A DNA stretch of 64,000 bases. Origin: Pedobacter terrae. Its GTDB lineage: Bacteria > Bacteroidota > Bacteroidia > Sphingobacteriales > Sphingobacteriaceae. The notes beneath the pieces are model-generated. The model had not been told where the DNA came from, searched no databases, and saw only the letters and a program-made list of their open reading frames with translations. Position numbers and translations under genes: made by a program. The stretch lies in the NCBI RefSeq assembly GCF_900100705.1, contig NZ_FNCH01000023.1, positions 1 through 64,000 on the forward strand, read 5' to 3'. Below are positions 52,091 to 61,109 of this stretch, piece after piece (the first letter of the stretch is position 1; each line of letters starts with the position of its first letter).

Positions 52091-52093
52091 AGG

Positions 52094-54559
52094 ATGAATG
52101 CAATCAAAATATCATTTTGTCGGGGTTTGTCCGTTTTAATGTTCACCGTATTATTTTACGGAACAGTTCATGGTCAGGGCAGGACAGAATACCTGTTGGA
52201 AAAAAACTGGAAGTTTAGCAAAGGTGATTTTCCTGAATCCATAAATCCTGCTTTTGATGACACCAAATGGGAAACGGTAAGTATACCGCATGATTGGGCA
52301 ATAAAAGGACCATTCGATGGGAACAATGATAGCCAAAATGTACAGATTGTACAAAATGGAGAACAAACAGCATCATTAAAAACAGGAAGAACAGGTGGCT
52401 TGCCTTTTGTTGGAAAAGCCTGGTACCGGAATACTTTTGTTGCACCTGCTTTTACAAAAGGTAAAAAAGCAGTGATATTAATTGATGGCGCCATGAGCTA
52501 TCCTAAAGTGTTTTTAAATGGCGAAGCTGTTGGACACTGGGCATACGGTTACAATTCTTTTTCAATCGACGTAACCGACAAAATGAAAGTCGGTAAAAAT
52601 ACACTCGCCATCAGCCTGGAAAATTTACCCGAAGCCTCACGCTGGTATCCCGGGGCCGGCCTGTACCGGAATGTGCATGTCATTATAACGGATGACGTAA
52701 GTATCCCGGTTTGGGGCACCTATATTACCACACCTATAATCAATAAAGATTTCGCACGTGTAAAAATAAAAACCCAGGTAAATTCACTTAGTGGAAACTA
52801 TACTGGTTTGAGCCTGCAAACCACCATTGTAAATGCAAAAGGCGAAACAGTAGCTTCTGCAACAAAGACTTTGAATGAAGGTGATTTGAATGAGTTTGAG
52901 CAAGATTTAGTAGTTAGAAAACCTGAATTGTGGTCGCCGGAAACACCAAATTTGTATTCTGCTATCACAAAACTATATGCCGGAAACAGCTTAAAAGATG
53001 AATATACCACAACTTTCGGCATCCGTACCATTAAATACGAAGCAGAGAAGGGCTTCTCGTTAAACGGGGTTTACCGCAAATTTAAAGGCGTTTGCAATCA
53101 CCACGATTTGGGGCCACTTGGAGCCGCCATTAATGTTGCTGCTCTGCGCAGGCAGCTTGTATTATTGAAAGATATGGGTTGCGATGCCATCAGAACTTCG
53201 CACAATATGCCAGCGCCAGAACTGGTAAAGTTATGTGATGAAATGGGATTTATGCTTATGGTCGAATCTTTTGATGAATGGAAATCACCTAAAGTTTTAA
53301 ACGGATATAGTCACCTTTTTGATGAATGGGCCGAAAAAGATCTTGTGAACATGATCCGTGCCAACAGGAATAACCCTTCTGTGGTGATGTGGAGTATTGG
53401 AAACGAAGTACCCGATCAATCAACGAAAGAAGGGGGCAAGATTGTAAAGTTTTTACAGGATATCTGCCACCGTGAAGATCCAACAAGGCCAGTAACTGCA
53501 GGTATGGATAGGATTAAAGATGCCTTAGATAATAACTTTGCTTCGGTATTGGATATTCCTGGATTTAATTATAAACCGTTCTGGTACAGCGATGCATACA
53601 AACGTTTGCCACAAGCTATGATTCTGGGGTCTGAAACGGCCTCTACCGTTAGCTCAAGAGGGGTATATAAATTTCCGGTTGTGCCGCAAAAGATGAAAAT
53701 GTACGATGACAATCAAAGTTCATCATACGATCTTGAATATTGTAACTGGTCGCAAATTCCGGATGATGAATTTGTGATGCAGGATTCACTTAAATATGTA
53801 ATCGGCGAATTTGTTTGGACCGGTTTTGATTACCTCGGCGAACCTACCCCATACGATGAGAAATGGCCATCACACAGTTCTTATTTTGGAATTATTGACC
53901 TGGCAGGTATCCCTAAAGATCGCTTTTATCTCTACCGAAGTAAATGGAATCCTGATAAACCAACGCTTCATATCGTTCCACATTGGACTTTCTCCGGACG
54001 TGAAGGACAGGTTACGCCGGTGTTTGTGTACACCAATTATCCATCAGCAGAGTTATTTGTTAACAACAAAAGCCAGGGCAGACAAAGTAAAAATAAAAAG
54101 TCTACCACCAGCAGGTACCGACTAATGTGGAATGATGTAAGATACGAACCAGGAGAGATAAAGGTTGTTGCCTATGATGAGCATGGTAAAGCTGTTGCTG
54201 AACAAAAGGTTAAAACGGCTGGCAAACCGCACCATATTTTGTTAGAATCTGATCGTAAAAATTTGGAGGCTGATGGCAAGGATCTGGCCTATATTACGGC
54301 AAGTGTAGTAGATGCGAATGGTACTTTATGCCCTGATGCAGAAAATAGCTTAGCTTTTAAAGTTACCGGAAACGGAACATATAAAGTAGTTGCCAATGGC
54401 GATGCAACCAGTCTGGAATTATTTCACCTGCCAAAAATGAAGGCATTTAAGGGCAAACTGGTGATTACCGTTCAATCAACAGAACAGGCCGGGAAATTAA
54501 AGCTAAGTGTTTCTTCTAAAGGTTTAAAAACTGCGGTGCTGCCGATTGAGACCAGATGA
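52094..54559 (+). CDS. Glycoside hydrolase family 2 (beta-galactosidase-like)
   Basis: An 821-residue exported glycosidase from ATG 52094, two codons inside a TTG-started frame, with signal MNAIKISFCRGLSVLMFTVL ending near VHGQ. The sugar-binding jellyroll (about 30-195; SIPHDWAIKGPF, RNTFVAPAFTKGK), the immunoglobulin-like domain (about 200-305) and the TIM barrel follow. Acid/base Glu438 lies in SIGNEV and nucleophile Glu514 in LGSETAS. DUF4982-like and C5-type domains close the chain. GH2 enzymes of this layout hydrolyse beta-galactosides or related linkages in the periplasm. No SusCD pair is adjacent, so the target glycan is open. Confidence 0.93.
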   Translation: MNAIKISFCRGLSVLMFTVLFYGTVHGQGRTEYLLEKNWKFSKGDFPESINPAFDDTKWETVSIPHDWAIKGPFDGNNDSQNVQIVQNGEQTASLKTGRTGGLPFVGKAWYRNTFVAPAFTKGKKAVILIDGAMSYPKVFLNGEAVGHWAYGYNSFSIDVTDKMKVGKNTLAISLENLPEASRWYPGAGLYRNVHVIITDDVSIPVWGTYITTPIINKDFARVKIKTQVNSLSGNYTGLSLQTTIVNAKGETVASATKTLNEGDLNEFEQDLVVRKPELWSPETPNLYSAITKLYAGNSLKDEYTTTFGIRTIKYEAEKGFSLNGVYRKFKGVCNHHDLGPLGAAINVAALRRQLVLLKDMGCDAIRTSHNMPAPELVKLCDEMGFMLMVESFDEWKSPKVLNGYSHLFDEWAEKDLVNMIRANRNNPSVVMWSIGNEVPDQSTKEGGKIVKFLQDICHREDPTRPVTAGMDRIKDALDNNFASVLDIPGFNYKPFWYSDAYKRLPQAMILGSETASTVSSRGVYKFPVVPQKMKMYDDNQSSSYDLEYCNWSQIPDDEFVMQDSLKYVIGEFVWTGFDYLGEPTPYDEKWPSHSSYFGIIDLAGIPKDRFYLYRSKWNPDKPTLHIVPHWTFSGREGQVTPVFVYTNYPSAELFVNNKSQGRQSKNKKSTTSRYRLMWNDVRYEPGEIKVVAYDEHGKAVAEQKVKTAGKPHHILLESDRKNLEADGKDLAYITASVVDANGTLCPDAENSLAFKVTGNGTYKVVANGDATSLELFHLPKMKAFKGKLVITVQSTEQAGKLKLSVSSKGLKTAVLPIETR

Positions 54560-54711
54560 TAATTGATTGTAGAGATCCCTCAAGATGACATTTTATTTAT
54601 GAAATGAAGAAAAAATGGTTTTGCGAAATATACAAGGCAATGTTACCTAAAGTTGCTGCGCTATTAGCAGAGGTAACTCCTGTTTATTACCAAAAATGTG
54701 GTACTACAAAT

Positions 54712-55785
54712 TTAATTTTTCAGGAATATTTTAAACGCCGAGCCAACCTCCGCATTGTTTTCTATTTCTATTTTACCGCCGGCATTGTTCACTATTGTAT
54801 GAACAAGATATAAACCAACACCAGATCCCTCCACGCTAGTTTTTACACGTTTAAATTTCTCAAAAATGATAGTTTTGGCTTCTTCTGTAAGTCCAATTCC
54901 ATTATCTGATACCTTTAAGAGCATGTAATCACCGCACTTTTCTGAATGAATTTTTACGTGAGGTTTTCTATCCTTTGGTGTGTATTTTATGGCATTGCTG
55001 ACCAGGTTATAAAGGATGCTCCGTAATTTTCTGCGCACAAAAGTAATTTCTGTTGCTTTTAAATCCGTTTCAATGATTGCACCCGATTCATGGATTAAGC
55101 TGGGAATGGAAAGGCGTACGTCGTCAACTATATTTCCCAGGTCTATAAGCTCTTCGGCTGACTCATTGCGCTGCTTATCCCAATGGCCCTGCACAAGATC
55201 CTCCACTACATTTTTGATGTTGTTCAGGCTTCTTTCCATGGCATCGATCAATTTTGGAAGTCTTTCCGCCTTTTTTTCAACGTCCAGTTTCATGGCAGAT
55301 AATGAAAGGCTTAGTGCTAATATGGGGTTCTTAATGTCGTGAGCAATACTGTCGAGTAGAAGCTCATGCTCGGCCACAAGTTTTTCTTGGTCCCGGAGAT
55401 CTTTCACCCTTGCTGTGATATCTACAAAAGTGATAATAACACCATTTGTTTTATTGTCTCTTCTGTTTATGTAAGGCAATATATTCATCTGAAACCAGTG
55501 CATATCCGTAGTCTGAATTTCTTTTTCGAGTATCTTACCTGTTGCAATCACGGTTTTTATATTCTCAATAATGGTGGGAAATCTAAAATTTTCATGGACA
55601 TCCATTATTGATCTGCCAATAAAATCAGCTTTCAGCGAAAACTGCTTCATTGCAGGTGGGGTAAATTTTCTTAAAATCAGTTCTGAATCGACAAAAAGCT
55701 GGGGTATAATGGTATTGGCAAAATAATTTTCCAGCTCTTCATTAAGTGTTACCAGATCTGAAATCTGCTGACTTTTGGTTTGCAT
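54712..55785 (-). CDS. PAS-domain sensor histidine kinase, soluble
   Basis: A 357-residue kinase without a membrane segment. A PAS domain spans about 18-130 (IIPQLFVDSELILRKFTPPA, then MHWFQMNILPYINRRDNKTN), of the type found in CheR-fused proteins. HisKA follows with the phosphorylated His149 (LLLDSIAHDIKNPI). The ATPase has N (LYNLVSNAIKYTP), G1 (VSDNGIGL), F (FEKFKR) and G2 (GSGVGLYLV) boxes. The protein ends FKIFLKN without a receiver domain. No response regulator gene is adjacent, so it is an orphan kinase. It is convergent with the GH2 gene. Confidence 0.93.
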   Translation of the reverse strand: MQTKSQQISDLVTLNEELENYFANTIIPQLFVDSELILRKFTPPAMKQFSLKADFIGRSIMDVHENFRFPTIIENIKTVIATGKILEKEIQTTDMHWFQMNILPYINRRDNKTNGVIITFVDITARVKDLRDQEKLVAEHELLLDSIAHDIKNPILALSLSLSAMKLDVEKKAERLPKLIDAMERSLNNIKNVVEDLVQGHWDKQRNESAEELIDLGNIVDDVRLSIPSLIHESGAIIETDLKATEITFVRRKLRSILYNLVSNAIKYTPKDRKPHVKIHSEKCGDYMLLKVSDNGIGLTEEAKTIIFEKFKRVKTSVEGSGVGLYLVHTIVNNAGGKIEIENNAEVGSAFKIFLKN

Positions 55786-56648
55786 AGTTTGTATTTTAGC
55801 TTGGCATCTATTCTGTTTCAGAATGGACGATTCAAATATAAACCAATTATTTTATGATCGATCCAATTGAAGCAATTTCACTTCAGCTTATCTTACCTAT
55901 CTGTAGCATTAACAAGTAATCATAAAAGATGTTTACTCTTTTAAGGAATTTTTTGAAAATTTGATGGAATGAGCCTCAACGAATAGAAATAAACCAAAGC
56001 CATGCACAAAAACCAGTTACTTAACAAGCTTTTTAAAAAAAAACTCATTCAAGCGCCACTAATACCGACTTAAACTGTTTTATGAACGTTTTGTTTTTCT
56101 GGTAATTACCCCGAACTGTAGGGAAGCGGAAAGGTTTACGAAGCAAACCGAGCCTTAAGCGAGCTGATTGAAGGTAATTTATTGCAAGATCTTTCCTGAT
56201 AAAAAGATGCTGACCAGGCTGTAGCTACAAAACAATTGAAAATATTATTTCTACTTGTAACATGAATTTACAGCTATCGGATCAAAATGGCGAATTGGTC
56301 TGGTCAGGGTGGTAGACGCCAAATAAAACGTGCCTCGCTCCGGGCTTTATGCACCAGTCGGGTTTAGGTGACCAAGATAGTTGCTTCTATTTTCGTTTTA
56401 TAGCAAATTGCAGAGAAATGAAGTTTTCCTGCACAGGCCTTCGTATTTAAACGGGATGGGAGCGGCATACTTTTGCGGTAAAGGCGGGGGGGCGTAGAAG
56501 GGCAGCAAAAGATATAGCGGACAGCCCGGCAGAACCCAACCGACGAAGAGCAACAGCACCTTTACAAAATAATAAAACTCGTCAATCTTATTTAACGTGC
56601 GTTACGGATGCTTTAGAATTTATAGCAAAGCATGTTAAAAACACGATA
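55786..56648. repeat. 860-bp repeat-rich intergenic region
   Basis: No gene is seen. The stretch at 56195-56260 is the inverted copy (59 of 66) of the core at 45943-46008. A CAGCTATCGGATC family-A remnant follows at about 56270. At 56332-56368 a CTCGCTCCGGGCTTTA segment is the inverted relative of 32619-32659. Around 56470-56560 the DNA is unusually G-rich (GGCGGGGGGGC), unlike the rest of the window. Confidence 0.6.
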
Positions 56649-56683
56649 TAAAAACCCCCAAATAGTGTTTAACTTTTTGGGGG
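56649..56683 (-). terminator. Terminator of the DUF4859 lipoprotein gene
   Basis: On the minus strand CCCCCAAA pairs with TTTGGGGG and is followed by TTTTTATA. It lies 56 bp beyond the stop codon. Confidence 0.85.
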
Positions 56684-56738
56684 CATTGCATGTACCTGGT
56701 GGAAATATGAATAATCGAACTCAGGTAGGTCGGAACCA

Positions 56739-58595
56739 TTATTTTATAGTTAAATTAACAGTGAAGGTAGCAGTAACCTTATTGCCGGAAGCCAAGGTAT
56801 ATACCAAAGCTTGTTTCATGGTATACTTATCGCCTATATTGACGCGGTTGGGGTACTGGCCAGCGCTTAGCTTAAAATTCTGTGCATCAAATTCACAAAA
56901 CACACGTGAATTAGCCGAACTGTAGCCAACTACATAACCAGTAGCGTCAAACCAGTGCCCGTAGCCATTAGCTGTTGTAGTAGCATTTAGGTTGTTATTC
57001 GGTTCAAGTGCATAAAATTTAATATCGGCACCTATTTTGCTGGTAATATCTTGTTTAGGTAATTGAAAGGCAGAAGCGAGTTTAGCAATATCAATTTCGG
57101 CTGTGGCATAATCGTAAGCGGTTGTACTCCGTTTCACTTCAAGATCGTACGTAAAGGCGGCATCTTTAGGTGCCTGATTGTTGTAACCAGGTAAACTGGT
57201 GTTCTGAAATTTTACTTTATACGGCCATTGTTCATCATTGGCATTGTTGTCATCCCAGGCATGCGGATGGTATTGGGTAGGCGCACCTGTAACCACAAAC
57301 CAAAGGCGGCTGCAATTGGCCGGAATCGTAAAGGTTGCATTTCCGGAGGCGCTTGTGAACATGGTGCTGTAGCTTCGGGTACCATTTGTTGATAAAGCAA
57401 CGAAACCATACCTCCAACCGGCAATACTGGCATCTACCTGGTTATAGCCCGAAGCGTTTGGCAAGCCTTGAAATGCCGCTGTAACAATTGTGCCTGCAGC
57501 AGGTACCTCTAGAGGCATAACATTGTAACCGGTTGTTTGCGGGCAAAAGCTTGGATCAGGTTGGAAAGCGCCATCGTTCATCAGGTTCATTTTATAATGA
57601 TGTGCACCAATTTTGCTTACACCCAGCGTGCGGATGTTATCAATATCCCAGGTTACAAATTTAGATGATGCATCATATAACTCATCATTTAGCTGGCTCA
57701 CTGAAAGTCCATACAAACGTTGATAAACCTGAATCGGATCTTCATAGGTCTGTGATGCCTGCCATATTTTGCCAATAACCGTAATGCCTCTTTTTTGTGC
57801 CCAGTATTGGTGGATCATATAATTGGCGTACCGGTAATCTTCGTGGATGAGGTGTTTTTGGTAATTATCCAGGTAAGGATCAAACCAGCTGCTAAAAAAT
57901 TCATTAGGATAGGAGATAAAAGCTTGCCATTGTGCGGTTTGTTCCCAAAAGGCATTGCCCCCCGCTCCATTGCCGCCGAAACCCCATCTGAAACCATGTG
58001 ATGTGCCCAGATCGCCGGATACCTGGTATTGAAAACTATGGCCAATCTCATGCCCGATTGTGGAACCAACCGGCTGGCAGGTTTGCGGACTTACCCATAA
58101 TGCACCTATGGTATCATCATATCCTGAACCAGTTGCACGCCAGCCATCTTCATAGTATAAAAAGATCATCAATTTGTATTTGTCTAATTTTGAAGTTCCG
58201 TTTCCTACGGTTATAAATTTTAACGTATTCACATTCAGGTTATAAAATGATTCAGCCTTGGCCAGCAAATCATCAATATCCACACGGTATTTTGAATCTA
58301 CATTGGTAGAAGAAGGATTGTTATTGCCATATCCTTTTCCCCAGAATAGTATGAAGTGATCGGATTGCTTAGAACGGGCATAACACCATTCGCTTTCGGT
58401 GGCGTTCCAATCCATATTCTGCATGGATTGTGGTTTGTAAATCTGCAGGTTGGCAGCCGCCTGCGCAATTGTACCATTTGCAGGAGGATCAGTTGCTACC
58501 ATAGCTTTTTTACAGGCTGTAAAGTTTAATAATAAGATTAAGGAAAGTACAGCACAGGTTTGCCGATGCCGCATTAATTTTGATAGGTAGTTCAT
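56739..58595 (-). CDS. Zincin-type lipoprotein with C-terminal DUF4859 domain
   Basis: A 618-residue protein from ATG 58595 (MNYLSKLMRHRQTCAVLS). An ATG ten codons upstream is less likely. The lipobox NFTAC puts the lipidated Cys at 28. Residues about 75-320 contain the zinc-protease signature HEIGHSFQ (His182, Glu183, His186) and FWEQTAQWQA, typical of a DUF6055-like peptidase module. A beta-sandwich region follows, and the last 100 residues (GYGHWFDATGYVVGYSSANS, PNRVNIGDKYTMKQALVY) match DUF4859, usually found in surface glycan- or mucin-targeting proteins of Bacteroidota. It probably degrades proteins or glycoproteins outside the cell. Monocistronic. Confidence 0.85.
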   Translation of the reverse strand: MNYLSKLMRHRQTCAVLSLILLLNFTACKKAMVATDPPANGTIAQAAANLQIYKPQSMQNMDWNATESEWCYARSKQSDHFILFWGKGYGNNNPSSTNVDSKYRVDIDDLLAKAESFYNLNVNTLKFITVGNGTSKLDKYKLMIFLYYEDGWRATGSGYDDTIGALWVSPQTCQPVGSTIGHEIGHSFQYQVSGDLGTSHGFRWGFGGNGAGGNAFWEQTAQWQAFISYPNEFFSSWFDPYLDNYQKHLIHEDYRYANYMIHQYWAQKRGITVIGKIWQASQTYEDPIQVYQRLYGLSVSQLNDELYDASSKFVTWDIDNIRTLGVSKIGAHHYKMNLMNDGAFQPDPSFCPQTTGYNVMPLEVPAAGTIVTAAFQGLPNASGYNQVDASIAGWRYGFVALSTNGTRSYSTMFTSASGNATFTIPANCSRLWFVVTGAPTQYHPHAWDDNNANDEQWPYKVKFQNTSLPGYNNQAPKDAAFTYDLEVKRSTTAYDYATAEIDIAKLASAFQLPKQDITSKIGADIKFYALEPNNNLNATTTANGYGHWFDATGYVVGYSSANSRVFCEFDAQNFKLSAGQYPNRVNIGDKYTMKQALVYTLASGNKVTATFTVNLTIK

Positions 58596-58763
58596 GGTTT
58601 TAGAGTTGATTGATGTATTCAGCAAATTAACCAGAACTTCAAAATTATAATTACAGGTTTTTATCTATAAATAACTCATTTTTAACCAGATATCATTACA
58701 GTATTTACGCTAATATCTATTTTGTATTTCAGTTTTCTAAGCTTTCGGAGTTTTTGAGCACAG

Positions 58764-60548
58764 CTATTGATAATAGCCGGGTAGGCTTAGCTCTTCAAAA
58801 GCCAATCTTTTTTTATCAATCAGCAGCCCTTCAATCGCCAGAATATCAATTTCTGTATTTAAAAAGCAGCGTATGGCGTCTTCCGGACCTGAGGCCATAG
58901 GTTCATTCATTACATTTAAAGAAGTGTTAATTACGGCCGGGCATCCCGTAAGGTTGTAAAATGCCGTAATGAGTTGATGAAAATCAGGATGATGTGATTT
59001 GTTCACTGCCTGAACCCGTGCCGTTCCATCAACATGTACCGCTCCTGGAATTGAAACCGTATCAGGCACCTTATCGGCATTGCCTAAATAGTTTTCTGTA
59101 AATAACATGTAGCGGTTTTTAGAGCCTTTGCTAAAATATAAATCGGCGAATTCTGCTAAAATAGCGGGCGCAAAAGGACGGAAAGACTCTCTAAACTTAA
59201 TTTTTGCATTGAGTATGGCTTTCATTTCAGCGTTTCTGGGGTCAGCGAGAATACTGCGGCTACCCAGCGCTCTTGGTCCGAACTCTGTTCTCCCTTTAAA
59301 ATAGGCGATTACCTTGCCATCAGCTAAATACGCGGCTATTTTACGATAATAAACATCATGCGCTACCTTTTCATAATTTAAGTTATAGACGTGGAGTGCT
59401 GCAATTACCTCTTTTTGGGTATAGCTTGGACCAAGTAGTGATTGTTTCATCGCATCTGTTTGCAAATCGACATTTCTAAGACCTGATAAATGTGTATAGT
59501 ATACGCTATATGCTGCACCCAATGCACCACCAGCATCGCCTGCTGCAGGTTGCACCCAGATCTGTTTGAATCCGGAATGCTGCCTGATGGCTGAATTAAT
59601 GATGCAGTTCAGGGCAACTCCTCCCGCAATGCAGAGATTATCTATTGCAAACTCCCTGTAAAGACTTTGAGTCAGTTTAATCATGATCTCTTCAGTCACT
59701 TTTTGTATGGAACTTGCCATGTCTTTGTGAAATGGCAGTAATTCATCGCCTTTCGCGCGGGCGGGATGTCCAAAAAGCTTATCGAATTTTTTATGGGTCA
59801 TTTTCAATCCTGTACAGTAATCAAAGTAATCCATGTTGAGGAGAAAAGAACCATCTGCTTTAACATCAATTAAATGATCATAAATGAGCTGTTTGTATAC
59901 CGGTGTGCCGTACGAAGCTAAACCCATTACTTTATATTCATCAGAATTGACTTCGAAACCCAAATAATAGGTGAAAGCAGAATATAAAAGACCGAGGGAG
60001 TTGGGGAAATTAATCTCTTTTTTTAAAGTTAGTTGAGCCATATTACCTATTGAAACTGTAGTGGTGGCCCATTCTCCCACGCCATCTATCGTTAATACCA
60101 CGGCCTCATCAAATGGACTCGGGTAAAAAGCAGAAGCGGCATGGGCGTGGTGGTGATCGGTAAATAGGATGGTACGCGATTTTTCCCAGTTGGGATCTAT
60201 GCAATGAAGCGCTTTGGCTATGTTTTTTTTGATGAATAATTTATCCTTTAACCATATCGGCATGGCTTTCAGGAAAGACTTTAATCCCCTGGGGGCAAAA
60301 TGAACATATGTTTCGAGTAACCGTTCAAATTTCAAAAAGGGCTTTTCGTAAAATACAACATGATCTACTTCAGCCAGGGAAATGTTGGCAAATTTAAGAC
60401 AGAACTTAATTGCTTCTGTGGGGAATGACTCATCGTTTTTAATCCTCGAGAAACGTTCCTCCTGTGCTGCAGCTATAATTTCTGCATCTTTCAACAAACA
60501 TGCTGCACTGTCGTGATAGTAAGCGGAAATCCCCAGGATATAGCCCAT
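58764..60548 (-). CDS. O-carbamoyltransferase (NodU/TobZ/SxtI type)
   Basis: A 594-residue enzyme from ATG 60548 (MGYILGISAYYHDSAACL). The longer open frame to 60614 overlaps the DUF5989 gene and is not conserved-looking. The N-terminal Kae1-like ASKHA domain (about 1-370) has RFSRIKNDESFP and the metal motif HHHAHAA (His132, His136). The C-terminal domain (from about 410) has GRTEFGPRALGSRSILADPR and INTSLNVMNEPM. These enzymes use carbamoyl phosphate and ATP to form carbamoyl-AMP and carbamoylate a hydroxyl group, as in tobramycin, Nod factors and saxitoxin. It is the last gene of a four-gene unit. Confidence 0.93.
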   Translation of the reverse strand: MGYILGISAYYHDSAACLLKDAEIIAAAQEERFSRIKNDESFPTEAIKFCLKFANISLAEVDHVVFYEKPFLKFERLLETYVHFAPRGLKSFLKAMPIWLKDKLFIKKNIAKALHCIDPNWEKSRTILFTDHHHAHAASAFYPSPFDEAVVLTIDGVGEWATTTVSIGNMAQLTLKKEINFPNSLGLLYSAFTYYLGFEVNSDEYKVMGLASYGTPVYKQLIYDHLIDVKADGSFLLNMDYFDYCTGLKMTHKKFDKLFGHPARAKGDELLPFHKDMASSIQKVTEEIMIKLTQSLYREFAIDNLCIAGGVALNCIINSAIRQHSGFKQIWVQPAAGDAGGALGAAYSVYYTHLSGLRNVDLQTDAMKQSLLGPSYTQKEVIAALHVYNLNYEKVAHDVYYRKIAAYLADGKVIAYFKGRTEFGPRALGSRSILADPRNAEMKAILNAKIKFRESFRPFAPAILAEFADLYFSKGSKNRYMLFTENYLGNADKVPDTVSIPGAVHVDGTARVQAVNKSHHPDFHQLITAFYNLTGCPAVINTSLNVMNEPMASGPEDAIRCFLNTEIDILAIEGLLIDKKRLAFEELSLPGYYQ

Positions 60549-60561
60549 AATGTGTGCGCGA

Positions 60562-60711
60562 TTAGAACAAACTATAAATGAATGGAGCCAGTACAGAACC
60601 ATGCGCTGCCACAAGTACTATACCCAAAAGAAGCAGAATGATAAACAATGGCCATAACCAGTATTTTTTACGCTGGGTTAAAAAATGGAAAAATTCGATC
60701 AGTGTATCCAT
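60562..60711 (-). CDS. DUF5989-type small membrane protein (SxtK-like), 49 aa
   Basis: A short gene, easily missed: ATG at 60711, TAA at 60562-60564, encoding MDTLIEFFHFLTQRKKYWLW followed by one transmembrane helix (about 20-38) and ending VLAPFIYSLF. The amphipathic start, the RKKYWLWP junction, the single helix and the FIYSLF end match DUF5989 proteins, which sit next to SxtJ-like proteins and carbamoyltransferases, as SxtK does in saxitoxin clusters. It is 13 bp from both neighbours, firmly inside the operon. The function is unknown; it may anchor the soluble carbamoyltransferase to the membrane (inference). Confidence 0.88.
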   Translation of the reverse strand: MDTLIEFFHFLTQRKKYWLWPLFIILLLLGIVLVAAHGSVLAPFIYSLF

Positions 60712-60724
60712 TGGATGTATTAAT

Positions 60725-61108
60725 TTAGAACTGTTGATTAAATGAACCCATCGGCCGGCCGGATACTTCTTCCCAATAAGAAACCAACTGCTTATTCTTT
60801 TTTGTTTTTAAACTCTGTTTTTTTAACAGGCGTAGTAAAAAGGCAATGGGGGTAAGGATAAAGATAAATACTACAGTCAATAAAATTGTACCATTAACCA
60901 TTCCCAGAAAATTCCCAGTTTTTAACCATATTTTTCTTATGGGTTCAAGATATCGCGGAGCACAGATAGCCATTGTGATTAATCCAGCAGATAAAAACAA
61001 AAAGATTTGCTGCGGGTAGGTTCCCCTCCAAAAAATAAGGCAAAATAAAATAACCGTGGCACCTAAAATAAGGCCGAATTTCCTGTTTTCTGATTTTTTG
61101 TTGATCAT
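60725..61108 (-). CDS. SxtJ-family membrane protein
   Basis: A 127-residue protein from ATG 61108 (MINKKSENRKFGLILGATVI). The frame is open further upstream, but that would overlap the SGNH gene, whose stop is one base before this ATG. It has three or four hydrophobic helices (about 11-27, 34-50, 66-95), then a basic tail LKKQSLKTKKNKQLVSYWEE and GRPMGSFNQQF. The pattern fits the SxtJ family encoded beside carbamoyltransferases. The family has no known activity. Tight spacing on both sides indicates translational coupling in the operon. Confidence 0.82.
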   Translation of the reverse strand: MINKKSENRKFGLILGATVILFCLIFWRGTYPQQIFLFLSAGLITMAICAPRYLEPIRKIWLKTGNFLGMVNGTILLTVVFIFILTPIAFLLRLLKKQSLKTKKNKQLVSYWEEVSGRPMGSFNQQF

Positions 61109-61109
61109 G

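Noticed and set aside
54604..54813. 69-aa open frame behind the GH2 gene (MKKKWFCEIYKAM...)
   Set aside because: It overlaps the 3' end of the histidine kinase gene on the other strand, has no promoter box, and its second half is the antisense of conserved kinase sequence.
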